Source: a bacterium (lineage in GTDB: Bacteria > Bacillota_A > Clostridia > Lachnospirales > Lachnospiraceae). Taken from it: a DNA stretch of 64,000 nt. Positions 26,161 through 34,233 of the stretch are shown here, in pieces; positions within the stretch are counted from its first letter, which is position 1; every line of letters starts with the position of its first letter. The notes below the pieces were generated by a model. That model made no database searches and was not told the origin of the DNA. It worked only from the letters and a program-made list of their open reading frames with translations. The stretch covers positions 1 to 64,000 of the forward strand of contig SFQZ01000010.1 of assembly GCA_004562915.1 (NCBI GenBank), given 5' to 3'. A program made the position numbers and the translations under genes.

Positions 26161-27540
26161 TTACTCATCAGCTAAATATTTTTTATTCCGTTCCACAACC
26201 TCTGCCATTGCTTCCGAACCAGGTGCACCAATAGTCATGCGCTTTTCCACGCAGGTACGGATGCTGATCGCCTCGTAAATATCATTTTCAAACACAGGGC
26301 TGATGGCTTTATATTCTTCCAGAGACATCTCATCCAGAGAGATTCCTTTATCCAGACAGTAAAGAACCAGTCTGCCAACGATACCATGAGCGTCACGGAA
26401 AGGTACTCCGTGATTTACCAGATAATCTGCTGCATCTGTAGCGTTGGTAAATCCATGTTTCGCACTGTTTTCCATCACATCGTTTCTGAACTTCATGGTG
26501 GAAAGCATTCCATCAAAAAGTGCCAGACAACCTTTTACCGTATCGATGGCATCAAAGGTCAGTTCTTTATCCTCCTGCATATCTTTATTGTACGCCAGCG
26601 GAATCCCTTTCATGGTAGTAAGAATGGACATAAGAGCTCCGTAGACACGACCTGTTTTTCCTCTTACAAGCTCTGCAATATCCGGATTCTTTTTCTGGGG
26701 CATGATACTGCTTCCGGTACTGTAAGCGTCATCGATCTCAACAAAACGGTATTCATTGGAATTCCAGATAATGATTTCCTCAGAAAAACGGCTCAGATGC
26801 ATCATGACAGTAGAAAGAGCGGAAAGAAGCTCAATCACATAATCACGATCCGCCACAGAATCCATACTGTTTAAGGTAGGTCCTTCAAATCCCATTAAAG
26901 AAGCACTGTACTCTCTGTCCAGAGGATAGGTTGTTCCGGCCAGTGCACCACTTCCCAGCGGACAATAATTCATTCTGTCGTAAATGTCAGAAAGACGGCT
27001 TCTGTCTCTTTTAAACATTTCAAAATAGGCTCCCATATGATGAGCCAGTGTGATCGGCTGTGCTTTCTGCAGATGAGTAAATCCCGGCATATAGGTATGC
27101 AGATTCGCTTCCATGATCTTATTCAGAGTCTCCAGAAGATGCTTTACCAGTTTGTCCAGCTCCTGAATCTCATCCCGCACATAAAGTTTCATATCCAGAG
27201 CCACCTGATCATTGCGGCTTCTTCCTGTATGAAGCTTTTTCCCTGCATCTCCGACTCTGTCGATCAGGTTTGCCTCCACAAAACTGTGTATATCTTCATA
27301 TTCGCTGGTAATCTCCAGCTTTCCGGCATCCACATCGACAACAATGGAATCCAGACCTTGTAAAATCACATCCCGTTCTTCTTCCGTCAGGATTCCCTGT
27401 TTTGCCAGCATCGTCACATGTGCTTTGCTTCCCTGCACATCCTGATGAAAGAATTTCTGGTCAAAACCGATGGATGCATTAAAATTATAAACAAGTTTGT
27501 CCGTTTCTTTTGTGAAACGTCCTCCCCATAACTGAGCCAT
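26161..27540 (-). CDS. argH: Argininosuccinate lyase
   Basis: Last step of arginine synthesis: argininosuccinate to arginine and fumarate. The length of 459 residues is standard. The family signature GSSIMPQKKNPD is at about residue 280, with SRNDQVALDMKLYVRDEI near 113 and TAxD-like AHHMGAYFEMFKRD near 165. The opening MAQLWGGRFTKETDKLV is diagnostic of ArgH. The ribosome site is weak (GTGAG region). argG is not in the window. A promoter is predicted at 27603-27631. Confidence 0.97.
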   Translation of the reverse strand: MAQLWGGRFTKETDKLVYNFNASIGFDQKFFHQDVQGSKAHVTMLAKQGILTEEERDVILQGLDSIVVDVDAGKLEITSEYEDIHSFVEANLIDRVGDAGKKLHTGRSRNDQVALDMKLYVRDEIQELDKLVKHLLETLNKIMEANLHTYMPGFTHLQKAQPITLAHHMGAYFEMFKRDRSRLSDIYDRMNYCPLGSGALAGTTYPLDREYSASLMGFEGPTLNSMDSVADRDYVIELLSALSTVMMHLSRFSEEIIIWNSNEYRFVEIDDAYSTGSSIMPQKKNPDIAELVRGKTGRVYGALMSILTTMKGIPLAYNKDMQEDKELTFDAIDTVKGCLALFDGMLSTMKFRNDVMENSAKHGFTNATDAADYLVNHGVPFRDAHGIVGRLVLYCLDKGISLDEMSLEEYKAISPVFENDIYEAISIRTCVEKRMTIGAPGSEAMAEVVERNKKYLADE

Positions 27541-27602
27541 ACGATAATCTCACTTTCTATTTTTCTATGATTGTTTGCTTTTATACGGTAAAGTACCAAT
27601 AA

Positions 27603-27631
27603 ATTTTAACACTGCCTTCTAAATTATGCAA
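27603..27631 (-). promoter_or_regulatory. Predicted sigma-A promoter for argH
   Basis: On the minus strand TTGCAT (27626-27631), 17 bases, TAAAAT (27603-27608), about 65 bases before the ATG. Confidence 0.5.
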
Positions 27632-27661
27632 GTCCTATCTGTGAGAGAATACAGTTCCTGT

Positions 27662-28294
27662 TCAAGTGCCGTTCCTGTTCATGGAACGAACAGAATATAC
27701 GCAGCCACAATAATCCTGCCGATACATTCCATATTCTTTTGAAAGTTCTGTCGAACGTTTATAACCGTTCTTTTTCTTAAAATCCGAAGGAAGCCATATT
27801 ACAGACTGTTCCCTGCAAAGTTCCTCCCCGATTTCATTGAGCTTCTGCGCATTTTTCAGAGGACTTATCGTAAGTGTAGTTGTCACATAATCAAAGTTTC
27901 CATTTACCGCCTCTTTCACCGCTTCCCCAAGACGAAGCCTGAAGCAGACACTGCAGCGCTCTCCTCCTTCCGGTTCTTTTTCCAGACCTTTCACAGCCTG
28001 ATAAAATCTGTCTTTCTCATATATTCCTTCCAGAAACGTTACAGGATATCTTACCGGAAGCCGCCTAATAAAAATTTCCTGTTCTTTCACACGTTTCCAG
28101 TATTCTTCTTCCGGATAAATATTCGGATTGTAATAAAATACAGTTATCCGGAAATTTTCGGAAAGTGTTTCCAGCACATAACTGCTGCAGGGTGCACAAC
28201 AGCTATGCAAAAGTAAGGAGGGTACTTTCCCCTCCTTCGTAAATTCTTCTATTGATTTCTCCATTTCTTTCTGGTAATTTCTCTGATTTGGCAT
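27662..28294 (-). CDS. queH: Epoxyqueuosine reductase QueH
   Basis: QueH carries out the last step of queuosine synthesis in tRNA, an alternative to cobalamin-dependent QueG. About 210 residues. The N-terminal LLLHSCCAPCSSYVLE holds paired cysteines, ERCSVCFRLRL near residue 100 another pair, and the C terminus DYCGCVYS the last ones; these bind iron-sulfur and metal. YYNPNIYPEEEY is also typical. The frame extends to TTG at 28327, overlapping psd, but ATG at 28294 (MPNQRNYQKEM) has AAGGAAG upstream. It is translated after psd in the same transcript. queA lies at 32821. Confidence 0.92.
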   Translation of the reverse strand: MPNQRNYQKEMEKSIEEFTKEGKVPSLLLHSCCAPCSSYVLETLSENFRITVFYYNPNIYPEEEYWKRVKEQEIFIRRLPVRYPVTFLEGIYEKDRFYQAVKGLEKEPEGGERCSVCFRLRLGEAVKEAVNGNFDYVTTTLTISPLKNAQKLNEIGEELCREQSVIWLPSDFKKKNGYKRSTELSKEYGMYRQDYCGCVYSVRSMNRNGT

Positions 28295-28310
28295 ATCCAA
28301 CCGCTTCCTT

Positions 28311-29174
28311 TTATAATTTCCGCCCAATGGCTTCCCCTGATTTTACCACAGTTTCGTAACCGTGTCTGCTGTTTTTAAGAAGATCACGGTCAATTTGTAC
28401 TTTTCCCGGTTCGGTAAGAAGGATGATTGTGGAACCGCCAAATTCGAATCTGCCTTTTTCCTGTCCCCGCTTTACTTTTCCGGCTCCATGGTAGTTATGG
28501 ATTTTACCTACCATCAATGCTCCCACTTCCATCATCAGCACGGTGCCAAATTGTGTGGTATGGAGCAGACAGTATTCTCTTGTATTCTCCTTATAGATCG
28601 GTTCCTGATCATTTGCCACAGGATTCACGGTATGAAGGACACCGGGTATCCGATAATTACTTGATTTCACCCCATCTGCAACATAGCAATATCTGTGATA
28701 ATCATCCACTGTGAGGCGAAAAATGAATATGGAACCGTTTTGAAATCGTTTCGCCAGCTTTTGATTTCTCAGAAGATGAACCAGAGTATATCCGGTGTGT
28801 TTGATCTTGAATCTGCCTTTTTCACTGATCGGATATACGGAAAGCTTTCCATCACAGGGGCTGATTAATAGATCTTCTGACTTCGGTATAGGCCGTTCCC
28901 CTTCTTTTAATTTTCTTGTAAAAAAATCATTATAAGAGGAGAAACACTGCTTCTCCCACTGTTCAGAACATAATTGATGCCGACTGACAAATCCCGGAAT
29001 CAACAATCTGGAAACCGATGTATCTAAAAACAGGCCTCCAAGCTTGGATATCGGTGACTGTATCAGAATATTAACCAATATTCTTCCTGCAGCACAGCCG
29101 TATAATTTCTCAAGAAATTTATCCTGAAATGATGCTTCTTCCCAATAGTTTCCTTGTCTGTCTGCATATTTCAT
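28311..29174 (-). CDS. psd: Phosphatidylserine decarboxylase proenzyme
   Basis: It decarboxylates phosphatidylserine to phosphatidylethanolamine at the membrane. The 287-residue proenzyme should cleave itself at the GST motif in EFGGSTIILL (about residue 247), making the pyruvoyl group on the serine. TVDDYHRYCYVADG near 153 and NTREYCLLHTTQFG near 195 hold family histidines. It lies 12 bases after pssA, the enzyme that makes its substrate. Complete at both ends. Confidence 0.94.
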   Translation of the reverse strand: MKYADRQGNYWEEASFQDKFLEKLYGCAAGRILVNILIQSPISKLGGLFLDTSVSRLLIPGFVSRHQLCSEQWEKQCFSSYNDFFTRKLKEGERPIPKSEDLLISPCDGKLSVYPISEKGRFKIKHTGYTLVHLLRNQKLAKRFQNGSIFIFRLTVDDYHRYCYVADGVKSSNYRIPGVLHTVNPVANDQEPIYKENTREYCLLHTTQFGTVLMMEVGALMVGKIHNYHGAGKVKRGQEKGRFEFGGSTIILLTEPGKVQIDRDLLKNSRHGYETVVKSGEAIGRKL

Positions 29175-29186
29175 ACATCCGCCTCC

Positions 29187-29804
29187 TTAAAATACGTGAA
29201 ATATTCGAAGCAAAGCCAGCGCTACTATGATGACAAGAACAGCGAGCGTGGAATTTTTCGGTTTTCTCATCTTAAAATCCACCACGAAAAGCATCCCTGT
29301 AGCCAACATGCTGCAATGCAAAAGCAGGAAAAAATATCGCACCATCACAGTCTTTATCACATATACGATCGGCATTATCACAGAAATTGATGTAATTGGC
29401 AGTCCACTGTAGTATTTACGATTTTCAGATGTTTCCTGCTGTCTTTTTATTTCCATTACATTAAAATATCCCAGACGTATCACACCGCATACACCATAGA
29501 TTGCGAGTATCACGATTCCGATTGGACCATTCATCCCCAGTGAATAGGCAAGCAGTATGGGAAAAGCACCAAAACATACCATGTCACAAAGAGAATCAAT
29601 CTGGATTCCGAAGTTTTTTTCATCCTCTGTTCTGTCTGTTTTGCGTCGTGCTACTTTGCCGTCAAACATATCACAAAGTCCGGAAAATGCCAGACACAAC
29701 AGTGCCATTTTAAACCATCCGTTTACGGCAAACATCATTCCTGCTATGGAACTCACCAGCCCAATATATGTGAGAATCACCGTATAATTATAAAAACCTA
29801 TCAC
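29187..29804 (-). CDS. pssA: CDP-diacylglycerol-serine O-phosphatidyltransferase
   Basis: Membrane enzyme of 205 residues that makes phosphatidylserine. The CDP-alcohol phosphotransferase motif DG-x2-AR-x8-G-x3-D-x3-D is visible as DGKVARRKTDRTED followed by GIQIDSLCDM, at about residues 48-79. About six hydrophobic segments are present. The next gene, psd, uses its product, and the upstream YbhN-like protein may also work on lipids, giving a small phospholipid operon. Confidence 0.93.
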   Translation of the reverse strand: MIGFYNYTVILTYIGLVSSIAGMMFAVNGWFKMALLCLAFSGLCDMFDGKVARRKTDRTEDEKNFGIQIDSLCDMVCFGAFPILLAYSLGMNGPIGIVILAIYGVCGVIRLGYFNVMEIKRQQETSENRKYYSGLPITSISVIMPIVYVIKTVMVRYFFLLLHCSMLATGMLFVVDFKMRKPKNSTLAVLVIIVALALLRIFHVF

Positions 29805-29827
29805 TTTTGTACCCCTAACCTTTCCAT

Positions 29828-30877
29828 TTATCTTTGGGCCGCTGTTCTTGTTCGGCCTAAAGTAAGATGCCCGATTACTGTCATCACAGCACTGAGCAAA
29901 AGTTCCGTATAATAACTGAGTCCTCTGCTTAATATCATCCCCGGCAAAAGAAGAGCCGCTCCAAATACGGTTCGAAAGATAATGGAAAACAGCTTTTCTG
30001 AAATTCCCATTCCTCCCGGAAGCGGCAGCATATCCACAGAAACGGAAATGACTGCCTGAAGCATGATCAGATCATAACCACCGATTTTCCCAAGTCCAAA
30101 TGACCTGTACACAAAATAGGTGACCGCAAACAATGCAATCCTTTGTACAAATGTAATCAAAAATACATAAACGACCACCCGGAAATGTGTCTTGAAATAA
30201 TCTGCCGTCTCATGATACAGATTCATAGACTCATCAAGCTTTTTGATTCTAGATGATACATGACGCACAAGATGAAGCTTAATAAGCCATTCATATCCTT
30301 TCGTCATGATTTTTTTCATCAACATCGGATGGAAAACCAGTAAAAGAAGAACTGTCACACAGATCACATTAAGAAATAAACCCAAATAAAAAACTGGCAT
30401 AATTTCCTGCAGGTATTTTTGTACAAATCCATGCTGAAATACCAGAAGAAAAATTCCCAGTAATACCAAAACCATTTTATATGTAATCGTAACGACCATC
30501 AGTACCAGTGACGATATGGGTATCGGCACTTTTTCTTTTTTCAAATATACCATCTGCATAGGCTGTCCGCCGCTCGCCGATGGAGTGATACAGCTGAAAA
30601 AAAATCCCACGGACGAGATCAGAAAGCATTTCCATTTGCCAAGCTGAAACTGCAGAGTTCCCAGAAGATAGTGTATGATTATCGATTCTCCCCAGATGAA
30701 AAATACAACGCATCCGATCGCCGGTATGATATATCTAACATCTGTATCACGGATCGCTTCTTTTATCTGCCCTAGATCTTCACCATAAAAAACACCGTAC
30801 AAAGTAAGTGCAAAGACGAGGAGGAGAAAGATAACAATATAGATATTATATCTGAAATTTCGTTCCACCACAACCAA
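29828..30877 (-). CDS. YbhN/AglD-type membrane protein (lysylphosphatidylglycerol synthase TM-like, PF03706)
   Basis: A 349-residue membrane protein with about seven to eight hydrophobic segments. The motif CITPSASGGQPMQMVYLKKE at about residue 95 and the glycine-rich LPLPGGMGISEKLF near residue 288 are typical of the YbhN/MprF flippase-domain family. It lacks the soluble aminoacyl transferase domain of MprF, so it may be a flippase or unrelated lipid transporter. No good ATG exists: the start is TTG at 30877 or the GTG codons right behind it, with a weak ribosome site. It is first in an operon with pssA, psd and queH. Confidence 0.82.
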   Translation of the reverse strand: MVVVERNFRYNIYIVIFLLLVFALTLYGVFYGEDLGQIKEAIRDTDVRYIIPAIGCVVFFIWGESIIIHYLLGTLQFQLGKWKCFLISSVGFFFSCITPSASGGQPMQMVYLKKEKVPIPISSLVLMVVTITYKMVLVLLGIFLLVFQHGFVQKYLQEIMPVFYLGLFLNVICVTVLLLLVFHPMLMKKIMTKGYEWLIKLHLVRHVSSRIKKLDESMNLYHETADYFKTHFRVVVYVFLITFVQRIALFAVTYFVYRSFGLGKIGGYDLIMLQAVISVSVDMLPLPGGMGISEKLFSIIFRTVFGAALLLPGMILSRGLSYYTELLLSAVMTVIGHLTLGRTRTAAQR

Positions 30878-31009
30878 CTACCAAAAATATTACACATTTG
30901 TAATCGTTTCTTAAGATTTACGAATTCTGTTTAGTAACTTCAATCACATTTTTTCATATGATACTATATCAGAATAGTTTTGTTGATTTTCCTTTTTGGG
31001 AGGATACTT

Positions 31010-31777
31010 ATGCAGTCTTTGTTGGAACTTAAGGATATTGGAATATCCTATCATACCATGGATGGAGAAATTCCTGCCCTTTCACATATCAGTTTTTCCG
31101 TAGCCGAAGGAGAGTTTGTTGCACTGGTAGGTCCCAGCGGATGCGGAAAGAGTACCCTGCTGAATCTGATCGCCGGGCTTCTTCGACCGGAACAGGGATC
31201 TATTACAATCAAGGGAAGCCCTCTGCAGGATTCAAAACTTACCATTGGATATATGCTTCAGAAAGATCATTTATTTGAATGGAGAACAGTATATGAAAAT
31301 GTAATTCTGGGGTTGGAAATACAAAAGAAAATGACACCGGACCGATTAAAACGGGTAGATCAGCTTCTTTTTGATTATGGTCTTTCAGATTTTAAACATG
31401 CCCGCCCTTCCCAACTATCCGGTGGAATGCGTCAGAGAGCAGCCCTGATCCGTACTCTTGCTCTGGAACCTTCCCTTCTTCTTTTGGATGAACCATTTTC
31501 CGCACTGGATTATCAGACCCGTTTGAATGTAAGTGATGATATCGGAAAAATTATCCGCAAAGAGAAAAAAACAGCACTTTTGGTAACTCATGATATTTCA
31601 GAAGCAATCAGTATGGCTGATCGAGTGATCGTTCTGTCCAAAAGTCCTGCCACAGTCCGCTGTGAACTGCCAATAGAACTGGGAATTAAAAATAGAACCC
31701 CCATGAATTCCCGAAGTGCTCCCGGATTTAAAAACTATTTTAATCAGATCTGGAAGGAGCTGAATTATAATGGCTGA
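31010..31777 (+). CDS. ABC transporter ATPase, nitrate/sulfonate/taurine (SsuB/TauB) type
   Basis: Cytoplasmic ATPase of 255 residues. Walker A GPSGCGKST is at about residue 41, the signature LSGGMRQRA at about 136 and Walker B LLLLDEPF at about 157, with the H-loop histidine in VTHDISEA. The frame extends to 30980, but ATG at 31010 (MQSLLELKDIG) follows GGGAGG at good spacing. It overlaps the permease gene by eight bases. The family imports sulfonates, nitrate or pyrimidine precursors such as HMP. No periplasmic-type binding protein gene is next to it. Confidence 0.9.
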   Translation: MQSLLELKDIGISYHTMDGEIPALSHISFSVAEGEFVALVGPSGCGKSTLLNLIAGLLRPEQGSITIKGSPLQDSKLTIGYMLQKDHLFEWRTVYENVILGLEIQKKMTPDRLKRVDQLLFDYGLSDFKHARPSQLSGGMRQRAALIRTLALEPSLLLLDEPFSALDYQTRLNVSDDIGKIIRKEKKTALLVTHDISEAISMADRVIVLSKSPATVRCELPIELGIKNRTPMNSRSAPGFKNYFNQIWKELNYNG

Positions 31778-32558
31778 ATCGTTTTTCCAACAACAATATT
31801 TACGGAATCAGAAAAAAAAGAAAAATTTCATCCGCATTATGCGGTTTCTGTTGTTTTTCATTTTCCTGTTCCTCTGGGAAATCAGTGCACGTTTAGGGTG
31901 GATTGATTCTTTTATTTTCTGTAGTCCATCACGAATCGGATCGACCTTTATTCATATGCTTTTATACCAGGATTTGCTGAATCATATCGGTATCACTCTT
32001 TTTGAAACTCTTGCCAGTTTTTTTCTGGTCATACTGTTCGGTGTGGGCATCTCTATCCTTTTATGGTTCTGCCCCAGACTCTCCTCAATCCTGGAACCAT
32101 ACCTGGTGGTACTAAACAGTCTTCCAAAGTCCGCTCTGGCCCCGCTCTTGATTGTCTGGCTCGGTGCAAATATGAAAACCATTATAATTGCCGGTATGTC
32201 TGTCGCCATCTTTGGCTCCATTATCAGTCTTTATGCCGGATTTCAGGAAATTGATCAGGATGAACTCAAACTCATCTACACACTGGGCGGTGGAAAAAAA
32301 GATACTCTTTTCAAAGTAGTCCTACCGGCTTCTGTACCTTTTCTTTTAAGCGTAATGAAAGTCAATATCGGCTTGTGTCTTGTGGGAGTGGTAATCGGTG
32401 AATTTATCGGTGCAAAACAGGGCTTAGGATATCTGATCATCTACTCCAGCCAGGTATTTAAACTGGACTGGATGCTGATGTCCATCGTAATTTTATGTGT
32501 CATTGCAATGATTTTTTATCAGATTTTGAATCAGATTGGAAAACTAATTACCAAATAG
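31770..32558 (+). CDS. ABC transporter permease, SsuC/TauC type
   Basis: Permease of 262 residues with about six membrane segments and an EAA-like loop (LGGGKKDTLFKVVLPASVPF) near residue 175. SLPKSALAPLLIVWLGANMK near residue 118 is typical of the SsuC/TauC group. It overlaps the ATPase gene and ends before a strong terminator. The substrate is open, because the binding protein that would define it is absent from the window. Confidence 0.9.
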   Translation: MAESFFQQQYLRNQKKKKNFIRIMRFLLFFIFLFLWEISARLGWIDSFIFCSPSRIGSTFIHMLLYQDLLNHIGITLFETLASFFLVILFGVGISILLWFCPRLSSILEPYLVVLNSLPKSALAPLLIVWLGANMKTIIIAGMSVAIFGSIISLYAGFQEIDQDELKLIYTLGGGKKDTLFKVVLPASVPFLLSVMKVNIGLCLVGVVIGEFIGAKQGLGYLIIYSSQVFKLDWMLMSIVILCVIAMIFYQILNQIGKLITK

Positions 32559-32569
32559 TGATATAAAAA

Positions 32570-32620
32570 CAGGCTGACGTACAATCATGTGTTTAAGATC
32601 ACATACTTAACGTCAGCCTG
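32570..32620. terminator. Bidirectional terminator between the ABC permease and queA
   Basis: CAGGCTGACGT (32570-32580) pairs exactly with ACGTCAGCCTG (32610-32620), with an inner ATGTG/CACAT pair. The minus-strand side has TTTTTAT after the stem, a good tail for queA transcription. The plus side has the weaker ATTATT. Confidence 0.8.
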
Positions 32621-32820
32621 ATTATTACTGAATTATCCTTTCAAACGCTTTTTCATTTTTCGAACAGTCATGGTACCGCCTACGCCAACAGCCGCATTCT
32701 ACCATATCTCCTGCTATATTCTATTTGTAAACACTCATCGTAATCTTTTTTCGGTCGACAGCATTCGACATTTCTTTCATATTGAATTTGGAAAAATTGA
32801 GCAATATAAACTGTAATTCT
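32621..32820 (-). other. 200-base region without a confident gene; possible short gene remnants
   Basis: On the minus strand a 19-codon frame at 32721-32780 (MKEMSNAVDRKKITMSVYK) ends in TAG. A second short frame ending at 32633 reads NAAVGVGGTMTVRKMKKRLKG. Neither has a good ribosome site that I trust. They read like protein pieces rather than random sequence and could be leftovers of a decayed gene. Confidence 0.3.
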
Positions 32821-33846
32821 TTACTCTATAAACATCGCATCCCCAAAACTGAAAAAACGATATCTTTCTTTCACTGCTTCTTCATAGGCATGCATGATTT
32901 TTTCTTTCCCTGCCAAAGCAGATACCAGCATCAGCAGTGTGGATTCCGGGAGATGGAAGTTAGTGATCAGTCCGTCTATCATCTTAAATCGGTACCCCGG
33001 ATAGATGAAAATCTCAGTCCATCCGCTTCCGGCGCAAAGAACACCGTCTTCTCCGGTGGCAGACTCCAAAGTTCGACAACTTGTGGTTCCTACAGAGATA
33101 ATTCTTCCACCATTTTTCTTTGTATCATTGATCATTTTTGCCTGATCTTCTTCCACCATATAGAATTCCGAGTGCATATGATGCTTTTCCACATCATCGA
33201 CTTTTACCGGACGAAATGTTCCCAGACCTACATGAAGCGTCACATGTGCGATTTTCACTCCCATGTCCTCCACTTCTTTCATCAATTCCTTTGTAAAGTG
33301 GAGGCCTGCGGTAGGTGCCGCAGCGGATCCTTCATTTCTTGCATATACTGTCTGATATCTGTTTTTATCCTGCAATTTGTGTGTAATATACGGAGGCAAC
33401 GGCATTTCTCCCAGACGATCAAGAATTTCCTCGAAAATCCCTTCATAGTGAAACTGAATCAGCCGGTTTCCTTCATCCACCACATCGATGATCTCTCCAG
33501 TCAAAATCCCGTCCCCAAAGTTGATCTGTGCACCCGGACGTGCTTTTTTTCCCGGTTTTACCAGGCATTCCCAGATGTCATTTTCCCTGCGCTTTAACAG
33601 CAGAATTTCAATCAGAGCACCCGTCTCCATTTTATGACCATACAGACGTGCCGGAATTACTTTTGTATCATTTATGACCAGACAATCACCAGGTTTCAGA
33701 TATTTTGTAATATGCTTAAAGTCCGTATGTTCCAGTTCGCCTGTCTGACGGTCCAGATGCAGAAGTCTTGAGGAAGAACGGTCCTCAAGAGGGTCCTGGG
33801 CAATCAGTTCCTGTGGCAAATCATAGTAAAAATCTGATGTTTTCAT
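32821..33846 (-). CDS. queA: S-adenosylmethionine:tRNA ribosyltransferase-isomerase
   Basis: QueA transfers and isomerises the ribosyl group of SAM onto preQ1 in tRNA, giving epoxyqueuosine. 341 residues, full length. The opening KTSDFYYDLPQELIAQDPL, then SRLLHLDR, GDCLVINDTKVIPARL, AAPTAGLHFT near residue 178 and THVTLHVGLGTFRPV-like AHVTLHVGLGTFRPVK are all diagnostic. QueH, the enzyme of the next step, is encoded at 27662. It ends at a terminator shared with the ABC permease. Confidence 0.97.
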   Translation of the reverse strand: MKTSDFYYDLPQELIAQDPLEDRSSSRLLHLDRQTGELEHTDFKHITKYLKPGDCLVINDTKVIPARLYGHKMETGALIEILLLKRRENDIWECLVKPGKKARPGAQINFGDGILTGEIIDVVDEGNRLIQFHYEGIFEEILDRLGEMPLPPYITHKLQDKNRYQTVYARNEGSAAAPTAGLHFTKELMKEVEDMGVKIAHVTLHVGLGTFRPVKVDDVEKHHMHSEFYMVEEDQAKMINDTKKNGGRIISVGTTSCRTLESATGEDGVLCAGSGWTEIFIYPGYRFKMIDGLITNFHLPESTLLMLVSALAGKEKIMHAYEEAVKERYRFFSFGDAMFIE

Positions 33847-33882
33847 AGTCTCATATGCTCCTTATTGTAAAATGCTTTATTT

Positions 33883-34175
33883 TTAATCAAAGATCTTCGG
33901 AAGTACGTTCTTTGGCTGATCTTTTATCACCAGATCCGCTTTGTGATCTTCGTAGTGATCCTCGTCGTGTATGACAACCAGATATTTTCCGTTAAAATAG
34001 CGGATATAGTTTGAATATACTTCTGACTTCAGCGTTGTTCCGAGAACAAGCAGGACTTCTGCTTTTTCACTCCGATATAACCGCCCTCTTCCATCATACC
34101 GGAGCCACAGATCGCCACTGTATAACTGCTCTCATTGATAATTTTTTTCAGCAACTCAATTTTCCTGTTCATCAT
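33883..34175 (-). pseudogene. Sir2-family NAD-dependent deacylase remnant with internal deletion
   Basis: The first 36 codons from ATG 34175 (after AAGGAGGG) read LKKIINESSYTVAICGSGMM then EEGGYIGV, the N terminus of a sirtuin-like protein. From base 34068, in a different frame, 61 codons read EKAEVLLVLGTTLKSEVYSN through GKYLVVIHDEDHYEDHK and KNVLPKIFD to a stop at 33883, the C terminus of the same family. The middle, including the catalytic His and the zinc cysteines, is gone, about 145 residues if the gene was normal length. The frame change at the join rules out a working fusion. A palindromic repeat lies directly upstream (34203-34224). Confidence 0.8.
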
Positions 34176-34200
34176 ATGCTTTCCCTCCTTCACTTTAATG

Positions 34201-34233
34201 TTAGGGTCAAAAGCTTTTGACCCTGGCATCATT
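34201..34233. repeat. Palindromic repeat, copy 1
   Basis: AGGGTCAAAAGCTTTTGACC with following CT (34203-34224) is a perfect 22-base palindrome, flanked by GGCATCAT. The same unit occurs in opposite orientation at 57649-57682. It lies between the DUF4129-like gene stop and the sir2 remnant. Confidence 0.7.
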
